The translations under genes and the position numbers were made by a program. 64,000 nt of DNA from Slackia heliotrinireducens DSM 20476 (GTDB lineage: Bacteria > Actinomycetota > Coriobacteriia > Coriobacteriales > Eggerthellaceae): NCBI RefSeq assembly GCF_000023885.1, contig NC_013165.1, positions 2,542,001-2,606,000 of the forward strand, written 5' to 3'. Numbering within the stretch: position 1 is the stretch's first letter; every line of letters starts with the position of its first letter. This document shows, in pieces, positions 8,531 to 15,832 of this stretch. The notes beneath the pieces are model-generated. The model worked only from the letters and a program-made list of their open reading frames with translations. It was not told where the DNA came from and ran no database searches.

Positions 8531-9679
8531 CTATTTAATGGTTCCCTGGGACTGCAGCAGCTCGAGTGCTGCGATCAGGTCTTCAGCGGAAATCTTGGTG
8601 TTGGAGGAATAGCCCATGAGACCCAGCAGGTCGGACATGTCGCCGTATCCGCTCACGTACAGGTTCACAACATCGTAGTCGTCGCCTTCGATACCGCCCA
8701 GTTCGGCTGCCTTGGCTAGGGCGTCGTCATAGGTGCCCACTTCGTCTGCCAGACCGTTGTCCACGGCGTCGTCACCGGTGAACTCCATGCCGGTGGCAAG
8801 AGCCTGGACCTCGGAGACATCCATGCCGCGGCCTTCGCTGACAAGCCCGATGAACTGGGCGTTGATCTTGTCGACCAGGTCCTGATAGTAGGCGATTTCC
8901 TCATCGGTCAAAGGACGCGTGCCGTAGCTGGAATCCTTGGACTCCGCCGACGCGATGTTGATGACGTCCACGCCCAGCTTCTCCATGAGTTCGGACACGT
9001 CATAGGTCTGCATGACCGTGCCGATGGAGCCGATGGCCGTGGTGTGGTTCACGAAGATGTAGTCGGACTGGCTGGAGATCATGTACGCGGCGCTGGCGTT
9101 GATGGAAGCGCTGGACACGACCACGGGCTTGGTGCAGTCGGCCACGAGCAGGGACATCTCTTCGCCCGCCGTCGCCGTGCCGCCGCCGGAGTTCACATGC
9201 AGCACGATGGCCTTGATGTTGTCATCCTCTTCGGCCTGGGTCAGCACATCGCGCAACCCTTCGGGGCTGTTGGTGGTGCCGTCGTATTGGATGGTGCCGT
9301 CGATGTCGATAACCGCGACGGTATCGCCGTAGGTGGTCGTTTCGCCGTATCCGTAGCTGCCCAGGGACGAGAACTCGTTGACCATCTGGGAGCAGGACAC
9401 CATGGCGCCGATGAGCAGCGCGACCACGGCCGCCATGACGATGCCGAAGACGATCAGGCCCGTGTGGGACTTCTTCTGGGGCGCGGCCGCCGCACCCGAA
9501 GCCGTCGGCGCGAAAGGAGCCTGGGGCTGGGGCGCATAGGTTGCCTGCGCGTACTGGTTGTATGCCGTTTGCTGGGGCTGAGGCGCTGCCTGGGCCGGCT
9601 GAGGCTGCGGCGTTGCCTGGGGTTGCTGCGGAGCCTGAGGCTGAGAATTGTCCTGAGGCGTTCCGTAATAGTTGTCCAT
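8531..9679 (-). CDS. sppA: Signal peptide peptidase SppA
   Basis: This 382-residue membrane serine protease degrades cleaved signal peptides. The first 70 residues are a Pro/Gln/Ala-rich cytoplasmic tail, then comes one membrane segment (72-95) and an S49-family ClpP-like domain. The nucleophile is probably S196 in 'NASAAYMIS', and the general-base lysine is K248 in 'ESKDSSYG'. The start has TAGGAGG six bases upstream. The Q/P-rich tail is longer than in most SppA proteins. It is upstream of, and probably co-transcribed with, the MetRS-like gene; the link may be simple proximity. Confidence 0.9.
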   Translation of the reverse strand: MDNYYGTPQDNSQPQAPQQPQATPQPQPAQAAPQPQQTAYNQYAQATYAPQPQAPFAPTASGAAAAPQKKSHTGLIVFGIVMAAVVALLIGAMVSCSQMVNEFSSLGSYGYGETTTYGDTVAVIDIDGTIQYDGTTNSPEGLRDVLTQAEEDDNIKAIVLHVNSGGGTATAGEEMSLLVADCTKPVVVSSASINASAAYMISSQSDYIFVNHTTAIGSIGTVMQTYDVSELMEKLGVDVINIASAESKDSSYGTRPLTDEEIAYYQDLVDKINAQFIGLVSEGRGMDVSEVQALATGMEFTGDDAVDNGLADEVGTYDDALAKAAELGGIEGDDYDVVNLYVSGYGDMSDLLGLMGYSSNTKISAEDLIAALELLQSQGTIK

Positions 9680-9730
9680 AATGGCCTCCTAAAATCATTG
9701 ATTGAACCATGGTACCCGAAAGAAGGCCGC

Positions 9731-9762
9731 TTGACGCCAAACTGCGACGATTTTGCTACAAT
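9731..9762 (+). promoter_or_regulatory. Extended -10 promoter, likely leaderless transcript
   Basis: TGCTACAAT (9754-9762) is an extended -10 box ending 8 nt before the vanZ-like ATG. A possible TTGACG lies at 9731-9736, though the 20-nt spacing is long. No ribosome-binding site precedes the ATG, so the transcript probably starts at or next to the start codon. Confidence 0.5.
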
Positions 9763-9770
9763 CACAGACT

Positions 9771-10235
9771 ATGCATCGGCCCGACGACATACCCAAACGC
9801 ACTGCACCCGCCACCTGGGTGGTGGTGCTGTCGTGGATCGCCGTCGCGGCAGTGGCGATTGCCATATTCGCCGCCAGCGCCCAGACGGGCGACGACCTCG
9901 ACGACGGCACGGGCATTCTGTCCGTCGTGAAGGATTGGCTCGCCTCCGTGGCGGCGCAGCTTGCGGGGCACGAGGTGGACGTCTCCCCCATCGGGCATTT
10001 CACGGAGTACCTGCTGTTCGGCACGGCGCTGTGCAACGCCTTGCGCTGGCACATGCCGTTGCAGCGGGCTTGGGTGTATGCCCTGATCATCGCGTCGTGC
10101 TACGGTGTGACCGACGAGTTCCACCAGCTGTTCGTCCCCGACCGCGCCTGCGACCCCGCCGATTGGCTTGTCGACACCGTGGCCGCGGGTATCGGTGCCT
10201 TCGCCACCAGAAGCTGGCTGCTTAAGCGCCGATGA
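9771..10235 (+). CDS. VanZ-family membrane protein
   Basis: This 154-residue protein has the VanZ pattern: a first membrane segment at about 16-34, the 'GHFTEYLLFG' motif, and 'DEFHQLFVPDRACDPADWLVDTVAAG' just before the last membrane helix. VanZ relatives are linked to glycopeptide (teicoplanin) tolerance in enterococci but are widespread with unknown function. The ATG at 9771 was preferred over 9753 because the -10 box overlaps the earlier one. There is no ribosome site (see the promoter entry). A GC hairpin at 10239-10265 just after the stop may end transcription. Confidence 0.8.
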   Translation: MHRPDDIPKRTAPATWVVVLSWIAVAAVAIAIFAASAQTGDDLDDGTGILSVVKDWLASVAAQLAGHEVDVSPIGHFTEYLLFGTALCNALRWHMPLQRAWVYALIIASCYGVTDEFHQLFVPDRACDPADWLVDTVAAGIGAFATRSWLLKRR

Positions 10236-10462
10236 CCTGGGCGTGCGGTGCATACAGGCACGCCCGGCCCACCCGTGGCCTTTGACTCCCGCCAATCCGT
10301 CCGAAAACCGTCGCTGCGACGGGCGCGACACGTGCAACATGACGCAGCCGACACCTTATGAAAGATATTACACTGTAGTGGCGCACTCGAAGAACTCTGT
10401 CTCGATTGGAGTAAACTGTCATATGTCATTCCCTATATGTGACGCGTGAGAGCGAGGATCCA

Positions 10463-11212
10463 ATGAAGACCATGGAGGCCATCGAAGAACGCTTTTCCTG
10501 CCGTGCTTACTCCGACAAGTCCATCCCGGATGCCGTCATACAAGCGTTGCAGAACGAAATCCAGGTCATCAACGACGACAACGATCTGAACTTCCAGCTC
10601 TACGGCGCGCTCGAAGACGGCTCGCCTGCATTCAGCCTGTCGCAGCAGATGTTCGCGGGAACGGCCCCATGGTTCGCAGCCCTCGTAGGCCCCGACACCG
10701 ACCTGGGCAAAGAGCAGGTCGGATACTTCGGCGAATGCCTGGTGCTCCTGGCCACGCAGCTGGGGCTGGGAACGTGCTGGGTGGCCGGCACCTTCGACCG
10801 CTCCGCTGCGAAATTCGAAGCGCGTGAAGGCGATGTGCTGCACGACATCATCCCCTTGGGATACGCCGCTGAGAAAACGCCTCTGAAGCAACGCACCGTC
10901 CGCGCCGCCCTGCGCAAGCGTGATAAGAAGCCCGGGGCTATGCTTAAGGGTGTGAACTGGGACGATGCACCCGCCTGGATAAAAGACGCCATCGAAAGCG
11001 TTATCCTGGGACCTTCCGCCGTCAACGAGCAGCCCGTCGTGTTCGAGATCGATGCAGACGGGGTGGTGCGGGCCACTGTCCCCACCATCAAGTCCGGGTT
11101 GGAGCTGACGGACCTGGGCATCGCCAAGCTTCATTTCCAGCTCGCCGCAGGAAACTCAGGCATAGCCGGTGCCTGGGAATGGGGCGACGGCGGCCGGTTC
11201 CTCCTGGCATAG
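10463..11212 (+). CDS. Nitroreductase-family protein
   Basis: This 249-residue predicted FMN flavoprotein starts with the family pattern 'AIEERFSCRAYSDKSI' (phosphate-binding Arg/Ser region) and contains 'FGECLVLLATQLGLGTCWVAG' and 'GPSAVNEQPVVFEI', typical of two-lobed nitroreductases of the TM1586 type. Such enzymes reduce nitro compounds, quinones or other electrophiles with NAD(P)H. The natural substrate cannot be read from sequence. The start at 10463 is supported by GAGG. It is a single gene, and its 230-nt upstream spacer contains no promoter I can place with confidence. Confidence 0.8.
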   Translation: MKTMEAIEERFSCRAYSDKSIPDAVIQALQNEIQVINDDNDLNFQLYGALEDGSPAFSLSQQMFAGTAPWFAALVGPDTDLGKEQVGYFGECLVLLATQLGLGTCWVAGTFDRSAAKFEAREGDVLHDIIPLGYAAEKTPLKQRTVRAALRKRDKKPGAMLKGVNWDDAPAWIKDAIESVILGPSAVNEQPVVFEIDADGVVRATVPTIKSGLELTDLGIAKLHFQLAAGNSGIAGAWEWGDGGRFLLA

Positions 11213-11285
11213 CGTTTGCAGTCACTGTTTTCGGGTGCAAGTGTATTCGATTTGACTCGGGGCAGCCGTGTGCGCCCCTCGCCCG

Positions 11286-12431
11286 CTACCCCTCGACGGG
11301 GCACTGGAGCACGAATGCCTTGGTGAAACGACCGTAGGGTTGCGATACCCCTAGGTCGAAGCCATGCATGTCCATTATGCGCTTGCAGATCGAAAGCCCC
11401 AGGCCGCTGCCGCCCGATTTCGAGCGTGAGGAGTCGCCCTGGGTGAAGGGCTCGAACAGCGTTTCCGGATCCTCCATGATCGGCTCGCCGGTGTCCGCCA
11501 CCATGACGAAGGCGATGCCGCCCTGCTGCACCAGAATAAGGGAGACCTCGGTGCCGGGCCCGTTATGACGCACCGCATTGGTTATCAGGTTCGCGACCAC
11601 GCGCGCAAGCTGCACGGGATCGGCTTGGACCACGCATCGGTCCTCCGGCACGTGGATGGAGAACTCCATGCCGGCCTCCTCCACATCGGTATAGGCCGCT
11701 GCCGCCTCGTTCAGCAGAAGTTGCGGCAAATCGACGGGCTCTTGGTGCAGCTCGAACGTGCCTCCGCCCAGCTTGGCGTAGTCGAAAACCGAGCTCACAA
11801 GGTTGCCCAGCTTGTCGGACTTGTCGCAGATCGCCTGCAGGTACTCGTCCTGCATGGCCGTATCGTGCACCAGCCCGTCACGCATCGCGTGCACCATCCC
11901 CGAGATGGCCATCACGGGCGTGCGCAGGTCATGGGCCACATCGGTCATGAACCGGCTGCGGCGCTGCTCGAGGAGGGCCAGCTCCTCCTCACGTCGTGCC
12001 TGAAGCTCCCCAACCTTGCGCACGACCAGACGCGAGAACACCAGGGCGCCTGCGAACAGCGGAACGGCCAGCAGCGCCAAAAGCAGGATGGCGAACACCA
12101 CCGCCAACGATTGCGAAGCCATCGAAGCCACTTGGGCGTACCGCGCCTGGGCGATGGATGAGAACAGGTTGAACAGCCAGCCCAGCAACGCAATGGCCGA
12201 TGTGGTGTCCTGCGGAGCCGTGTCGGCCGATCCTTCCAACAGCCCCGTCAACACGGGGGCCAGCACCGCATTTTCCGCCCACGCCACAAACGATTCGGCC
12301 GCCACGACGCACAGCAGCACAACGATGAAACGGCTCACCAGGTAGAACACCAGGTCGTTTCTGCCCTTCGCCGTGGAAAGCTCGGCATCGGTCGCCGAGC
12401 GGTCGGGTGTTTTCGCACGCTTGCCGAACAT
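11286..12431 (-). CDS. Sensor histidine kinase
   Basis: This 381-residue membrane kinase has two membrane segments (about 28-50 and 108-133) flanking an extracytoplasmic loop of about 57 residues, a dimerisation/phosphoacceptor domain with H167 in 'FMTDVAHDLRTP', and a HATPase domain with 'NLITNAVRHN', 'VADTGEPI' and 'GGSGLGLSI'. It would autophosphorylate and pass phosphate to the regulator encoded three nucleotides upstream. The stimulus is unknown. The spacing to the regulator gene implies one transcript with coupled translation. Confidence 0.92.
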   Translation of the reverse strand: MFGKRAKTPDRSATDAELSTAKGRNDLVFYLVSRFIVVLLCVVAAESFVAWAENAVLAPVLTGLLEGSADTAPQDTTSAIALLGWLFNLFSSIAQARYAQVASMASQSLAVVFAILLLALLAVPLFAGALVFSRLVVRKVGELQARREEELALLEQRRSRFMTDVAHDLRTPVMAISGMVHAMRDGLVHDTAMQDEYLQAICDKSDKLGNLVSSVFDYAKLGGGTFELHQEPVDLPQLLLNEAAAAYTDVEEAGMEFSIHVPEDRCVVQADPVQLARVVANLITNAVRHNGPGTEVSLILVQQGGIAFVMVADTGEPIMEDPETLFEPFTQGDSSRSKSGGSGLGLSICKRIMDMHGFDLGVSQPYGRFTKAFVLQCPVEG

Positions 12432-12434
12432 CGT

Positions 12435-13124
12435 CTATTTCTCCAAACGGTATCCGAGGCCGCGGATGGTCTTGATGGCTTCCTGGCCGTCGTCGCCGAG
12501 CTTCGATCGCAGGCGGCTCATGCACACCATGACGCTGTTCTCCGCGGCAACGTAATCCTCGTCCCAGCCGCATTCGTAAATCTGCTGCTTGGTGAACACG
12601 CGGCCGGGATGCTGCATGAACATGGCCATGATGCGGTACTCGACCGACGTGAGCTCCACCGGCTCGCCGTTGCACGTGAGCGCGCAGGCCTCCTGGTCAA
12701 GCTCCAGATTCCGGCAGCGCAGCACCTTCGCGGGGCGCTTCGGCTGCGCGGCGGCCATGCCCTTCAAGCGGCGGATGTTGGTGTTCACCCGGGCCACCGC
12801 CTCCAGCGGGTTGAAGGGTTTAACCATGTAGTCGTCCGCACCCAGGTTGAGGCCCAGGATCTTCTCCGGGTCCTGGCCCTTGGCGCTCACGACGATAACG
12901 GGCACGTCGCTGGTCTCGCGCAGGCGCTTGAGCACCTGGTAGCCGTCCATTTCGGGCATCATGATGTCGAGCAGGCACACGTCGACGGGTTGCGTGAGCA
13001 GCACATCCAGCGCCTGCTTGCCGTCGGCGGCCTCGACCACGTTGTAACCCGCATCCTCCAGATACAGGCGCAGCACGCTGCGGATGTCCCGCTCGTCATC
13101 GGCGACAAGAATCGTATACGGCAT
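12435..13124 (-). CDS. OmpR-family response regulator
   Basis: This 229-residue protein has a receiver domain with D9-D10, the phosphoacceptor D53 in 'CLLDIMMPEMDGY' and K102, and a C-terminal winged helix ('LTSVEYRIMAMFMQHPGRVFTK', 'VCMSRLRSKLGDDGQ', 'IRGLGYRLEK'). The ATG at 13124 has AGGGGA upstream; the frame could extend to 13181 but without a ribosome site. It is the first gene of the two-component pair. A perfect hairpin upstream (13147-13176) separates it from the DUF975 gene. Confidence 0.92.
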   Translation of the reverse strand: MPYTILVADDERDIRSVLRLYLEDAGYNVVEAADGKQALDVLLTQPVDVCLLDIMMPEMDGYQVLKRLRETSDVPVIVVSAKGQDPEKILGLNLGADDYMVKPFNPLEAVARVNTNIRRLKGMAAAQPKRPAKVLRCRNLELDQEACALTCNGEPVELTSVEYRIMAMFMQHPGRVFTKQQIYECGWDEDYVAAENSVMVCMSRLRSKLGDDGQEAIKTIRGLGYRLEK

Positions 13125-13146
13125 ATCCCCTGCTCTCCATGGCAAA

Positions 13147-13176
13147 GCGTCTGCGACGCCGAAGCATCGCAGACGC
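13147..13176 (-). terminator. Hairpin, probable terminator of the DUF975 gene
   Basis: GCGTCTGCGA (13147-13156) and TCGCAGACGC (13167-13176) form a perfect 10-bp stem with a 10-nt loop. Only a short T-run follows on the minus strand, so termination may be incomplete. Confidence 0.5.
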
Positions 13177-13198
13177 ATCACGTTCGTATGGTTCGATG

Positions 13199-14146
13199 TT
13201 ACGCTTGCGGACCGTCGGGCGCAACGGGGCTTTCGCCGTTTTCGGCCTGGGTTGCCACCGGTGCGTCGGTAGCTGCGAAGGAAGGCACCGGAGGCTGAGC
13301 TGCGGGAACGAACACCGGCGCGGCAGCGGCAGCGGTCGGATCGGCGGCTGCCGGCTGGGGCGCGGCGGCAACGCTCTCAGGTGCGGGCATGCCGTAGCGG
13401 AGCTTCTCGTACAGGGCCGCGTTCGTGTGCGCCTGGTAGGGAGCCACGTAGAAGATGCTCAGGATGCCCAGCGTGAAGATGGACAGGATGCACCAGCCGA
13501 TGAAGGACAGGTCGAGCACGAAGGCGTTCCACTTCTGGCCGGTCATCATGCGCTTGCTCTCGGCGAACGCGACGTCCTTGGTCATGGTGGGATCGTCGGC
13601 AAGCAGGTACGGAATCATACGGTACTCATACGACTTGACGATGCCGGGGATGATGAGCAGCAGGCTCCACAGGAAGATGAACAGGTCACGGAAGAACATG
13701 GTCTTCACATTCTCGCGGTAATTGTTGTCAAAACCGTAGGCAACCTCTTTGACCAGGGCCCGCTGGTTCAAATCGCGCAGGAAGAACCTCTGGACACCCA
13801 CCATGAGCGGGTTGAAGATAAAGAAGCTCATCACCAGGAGGACTGCGAACACCAGCAAGAGCACGAGGCCGAAGCTAGCGGCGAGAACGGCGACTTCGGG
13901 GCCCGCCATGGGCGAATCGGTGTAGATCTCGTAGGCAAGGTCGTTTTCGGTATCGACGACGGATACGCTGTCGGCTTCGGTCTCGATGGTGTAATTGTCA
14001 TCATCGATCGGCGAGCCTCCAGGTGCGGGGCCGCCGAACAAGCTGCCGGAAATCGCCATCAGCAGCAACCCGACCAGCACGGCTTTCCAATAGTTCTGCT
14101 TCAGGGCCCATTTGCCCTTTTCCTTCAATTCTTTCCTGGTCCACAT
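13199..14146 (-). CDS. DUF975-family membrane protein
   Basis: This 315-residue integral membrane protein begins 'MWTRKELKEKGKWALKQNYW', the typical opening of DUF975 proteins, followed by about five or six membrane segments (near 21-38, 88-110, 150-175, 205-235). The C-terminal ~75 residues are Ala/Pro-rich and low in complexity, an addition outside the core family. Function is unknown. AAAGGAGG supports the start. Two direct copies of GAAAGGTTCGGG (minus strand) lie 59-92 nt upstream and may bind a regulator. Confidence 0.75.
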   Translation of the reverse strand: MWTRKELKEKGKWALKQNYWKAVLVGLLLMAISGSLFGGPAPGGSPIDDDNYTIETEADSVSVVDTENDLAYEIYTDSPMAGPEVAVLAASFGLVLLLVFAVLLVMSFFIFNPLMVGVQRFFLRDLNQRALVKEVAYGFDNNYRENVKTMFFRDLFIFLWSLLLIIPGIVKSYEYRMIPYLLADDPTMTKDVAFAESKRMMTGQKWNAFVLDLSFIGWCILSIFTLGILSIFYVAPYQAHTNAALYEKLRYGMPAPESVAAAPQPAAADPTAAAAAPVFVPAAQPPVPSFAATDAPVATQAENGESPVAPDGPQA

Positions 14147-14204
14147 AACGATCCTCCTTTAAGGTCGGTTGTCATTTGCTCTTTCGATGGTTGAAAGATT
14201 ACGC

Positions 14205-14238
14205 CCCGAACCTTTCTGGACCCGTGCCCGAACCTTTC
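14205..14238. promoter_or_regulatory. Direct repeat CCCGAACCTTTC, 22-nt period
   Basis: The 12-mer occurs at 14205-14216 and 14227-14238, starting points 22 nt apart (about two helical turns). A third copy lies at 4169-4180, upstream of the transglutaminase gene and in the same orientation relative to that minus-strand gene. This suggests a shared activator or repressor site. Confidence 0.35.
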
Positions 14239-14298
14239 AGTTTCCTTAAAGCCGAAACCAGTCCGCACCGACACGCTGCTCTCGCCGGCCGCCGAGCA

Positions 14299-14307
14299 TG
14301 CTACACT
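14299..14307 (+). promoter_or_regulatory. Extended -10 box, likely leaderless
   Basis: TGCTACACT ends 7 nt before the ATG at 14315. It matches the box before the vanZ-like gene (TGCTACAAT), and again there is no ribosome-binding site. Confidence 0.45.
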
Positions 14308-14314
14308 GCAACCT

Positions 14315-15397
14315 ATGAAATCCATACCGAACATGCCACCGCATCGCATCAACGAGCCCATCGAGCTGGTGGGCTATGCCGACGATTTCGAAAACGCCAT
14401 CGCCGCAGTGCAACTGTCTCTGGACGGAGGCGTCACCTGGACCGAGTATCCCACGGACGGCGCTGTGCGCGACGTGGGCGTGAGCTGGCGGTTCGTCTAC
14501 ACGCCGCAGCAGGCGGGGGTGTATCTGATGCATGCCCGCACGGTCAACGGCGCTGGCGAGCTTTCGCACGTGACCACATCCTTCGCTTTCGAGGTGGTCG
14601 AAGCAAATGCATCCGCAGGTCAAGAAGTACCTCGGACGAGCCTGTCCCCACAGGTTGCCCAAGAAGCCGAAACCTTCGGGTCGTTCCATGCGCGCCCCAT
14701 CGCCGGCGGCACGCTCGAAAACGCGAAGCTGTTCCGTTCGGGCGATCTGCACGCAGCGGCCCCCGAAGAGCTCTATGCGCTCGTGCATGAACTGGGCATA
14801 CGCTCCATTTACGACATCCGGAACCAATTCGAGACGGCAAGCCGGCCCCAGCCCTACCCCATCGCCACCAAGACCGTGGCCTTGGAGCCTTCCACCGAGC
14901 GCCGACGCAAGAACGCCTCGGGCCGTTTGGTGGCGGGCGTCATCGGCAAGTACGGCGCTCCCGAAGAGCGCATGATTCGCAACTACCGCCGGTTCGCTTT
15001 GGAATACCCCCTGATCGGAGCAGCACTGCGAGGCATCGCCGACGAAGGGGTGCCGGCGCTCATGCACTGCGTGAACGGAAAGGACCGAACCGGAGTCATG
15101 TGCGCGACCATCCTACGCGCCGCCGGCTTCGACACGGATACGGTTATGGAGGAATACCTGGCCACCAACGTGATTCACGCACAGGACATCGCCGCCGAGG
15201 CCGAAGCGCTCTCGGCAGGCATGACTAAGAACGAACTGGCCATCCTCATGTCGTTTCTCGAAGCGCGGCCCGCCTACCTGGAAGCGTTCTTCGACGAGGC
15301 CACTTCGGCCTACGGCACCTTCGACGCCTACATCACGCAAGGACTTCGCCTCACACCGCGCCACCGAGAGAATCTCGCGCGCCTCTTGGGCCGATGA
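14315..15397 (+). CDS. Fusion: molybdo-enzyme Ig-like domain + tyrosine phosphatase
   Basis: This 360-residue protein joins two unrelated modules. Residues 1-95 match the immunoglobulin-like dimerisation domain found at the C-terminus of sulfite-oxidase-type molybdoenzymes ('NEPIELVGYADDF', 'VQLSLDGGVTWTEYP', 'FVYTPQQAGVYLMHARTVN'). Residues 120-355 form a tyrosine/lipid phosphatase of the Y_phosphatase3 type: 'GIRSIYDIRN', then the catalytic loop H251-C-V-N-G-K-D-R-T-G260 with C252 and R258. There is no signal peptide, so it should act in the cytoplasm. The Ig domain is closely similar to residues 3-88 of the protein at 20189 and to the C-terminus of the one at 17809. One possible reading is that it recognises a molybdoenzyme partner; this is inference. 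Confidence 0.8.
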   Translation: MKSIPNMPPHRINEPIELVGYADDFENAIAAVQLSLDGGVTWTEYPTDGAVRDVGVSWRFVYTPQQAGVYLMHARTVNGAGELSHVTTSFAFEVVEANASAGQEVPRTSLSPQVAQEAETFGSFHARPIAGGTLENAKLFRSGDLHAAAPEELYALVHELGIRSIYDIRNQFETASRPQPYPIATKTVALEPSTERRRKNASGRLVAGVIGKYGAPEERMIRNYRRFALEYPLIGAALRGIADEGVPALMHCVNGKDRTGVMCATILRAAGFDTDTVMEEYLATNVIHAQDIAAEAEALSAGMTKNELAILMSFLEARPAYLEAFFDEATSAYGTFDAYITQGLRLTPRHRENLARLLGR

Positions 15398-15479
15398 TTT
15401 CCCAGATGGCTACCGCAATTCACATGCGGAAGCGTACAATGGCGGCATACAGCACAAGTCCGCAAGAGGAAGGTCGACC

Positions 15480-15782
15480 ATGCACTTCATGATTCTCGCG
15501 TACGACGGCACCGACGAAGGCGCCCTGGACCGCCGCATGAGCGTGCGTCCGCAGCACCTGGAGAACATCCGCAAGCTGAACGAGGCCGGCCATGTCATTT
15601 CCGCAGGCGGCCTCACGAACGCCGAAGGGAAACTGATCGGGTCGGTGCTGCTCATGGATTTCGAATCGCGCGAACAGCTGGACGAATACCTGGCCAGCGA
15701 GCCCTACGTGACCGGCGGCGCCTGGGAAGACATCAAAGTCGAAACCTGCAACGTGCTGTTCGCCAACGCCATCGACGCATAA
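15480..15782 (+). CDS. YciI-like protein
   Basis: This 100-residue protein has the dimeric ferredoxin-like fold pattern of YciI: 'MHFMILAYDG', the His in 'RPQHLENIRKLNEAG', 'GGLTNAEGKLIGSVLLMDFES', and a 'YLASEPYVTGGAW' ending. Members may catalyse small hydrolytic or dehalogenation steps, but most are uncharacterised. AGAGGAAGG precedes the ATG. A TACAAT box at 15435-15440 is a likely -10 element, giving a leader of about 33 nt. It lies alone between the fusion gene and a convergent regulator. Confidence 0.75.
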   Translation: MHFMILAYDGTDEGALDRRMSVRPQHLENIRKLNEAGHVISAGGLTNAEGKLIGSVLLMDFESREQLDEYLASEPYVTGGAWEDIKVETCNVLFANAIDA

Positions 15783-15832
15783 TCCCGCGGCGCCTTACTT
15801 ATATATAGGTTCTTGGTTCCGGCGTTCGGCCG

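Noticed and set aside
6445-8538. 697-codon open frame on the plus strand
   Set aside because: Antisense to the MetRS-like gene; the composition is typical of high-GC shadow frames.
10340-10460. tRNA or small RNA before the nitroreductase gene
   Set aside because: No cloverleaf, T-loop (GTTCRA) or CCA end could be placed.
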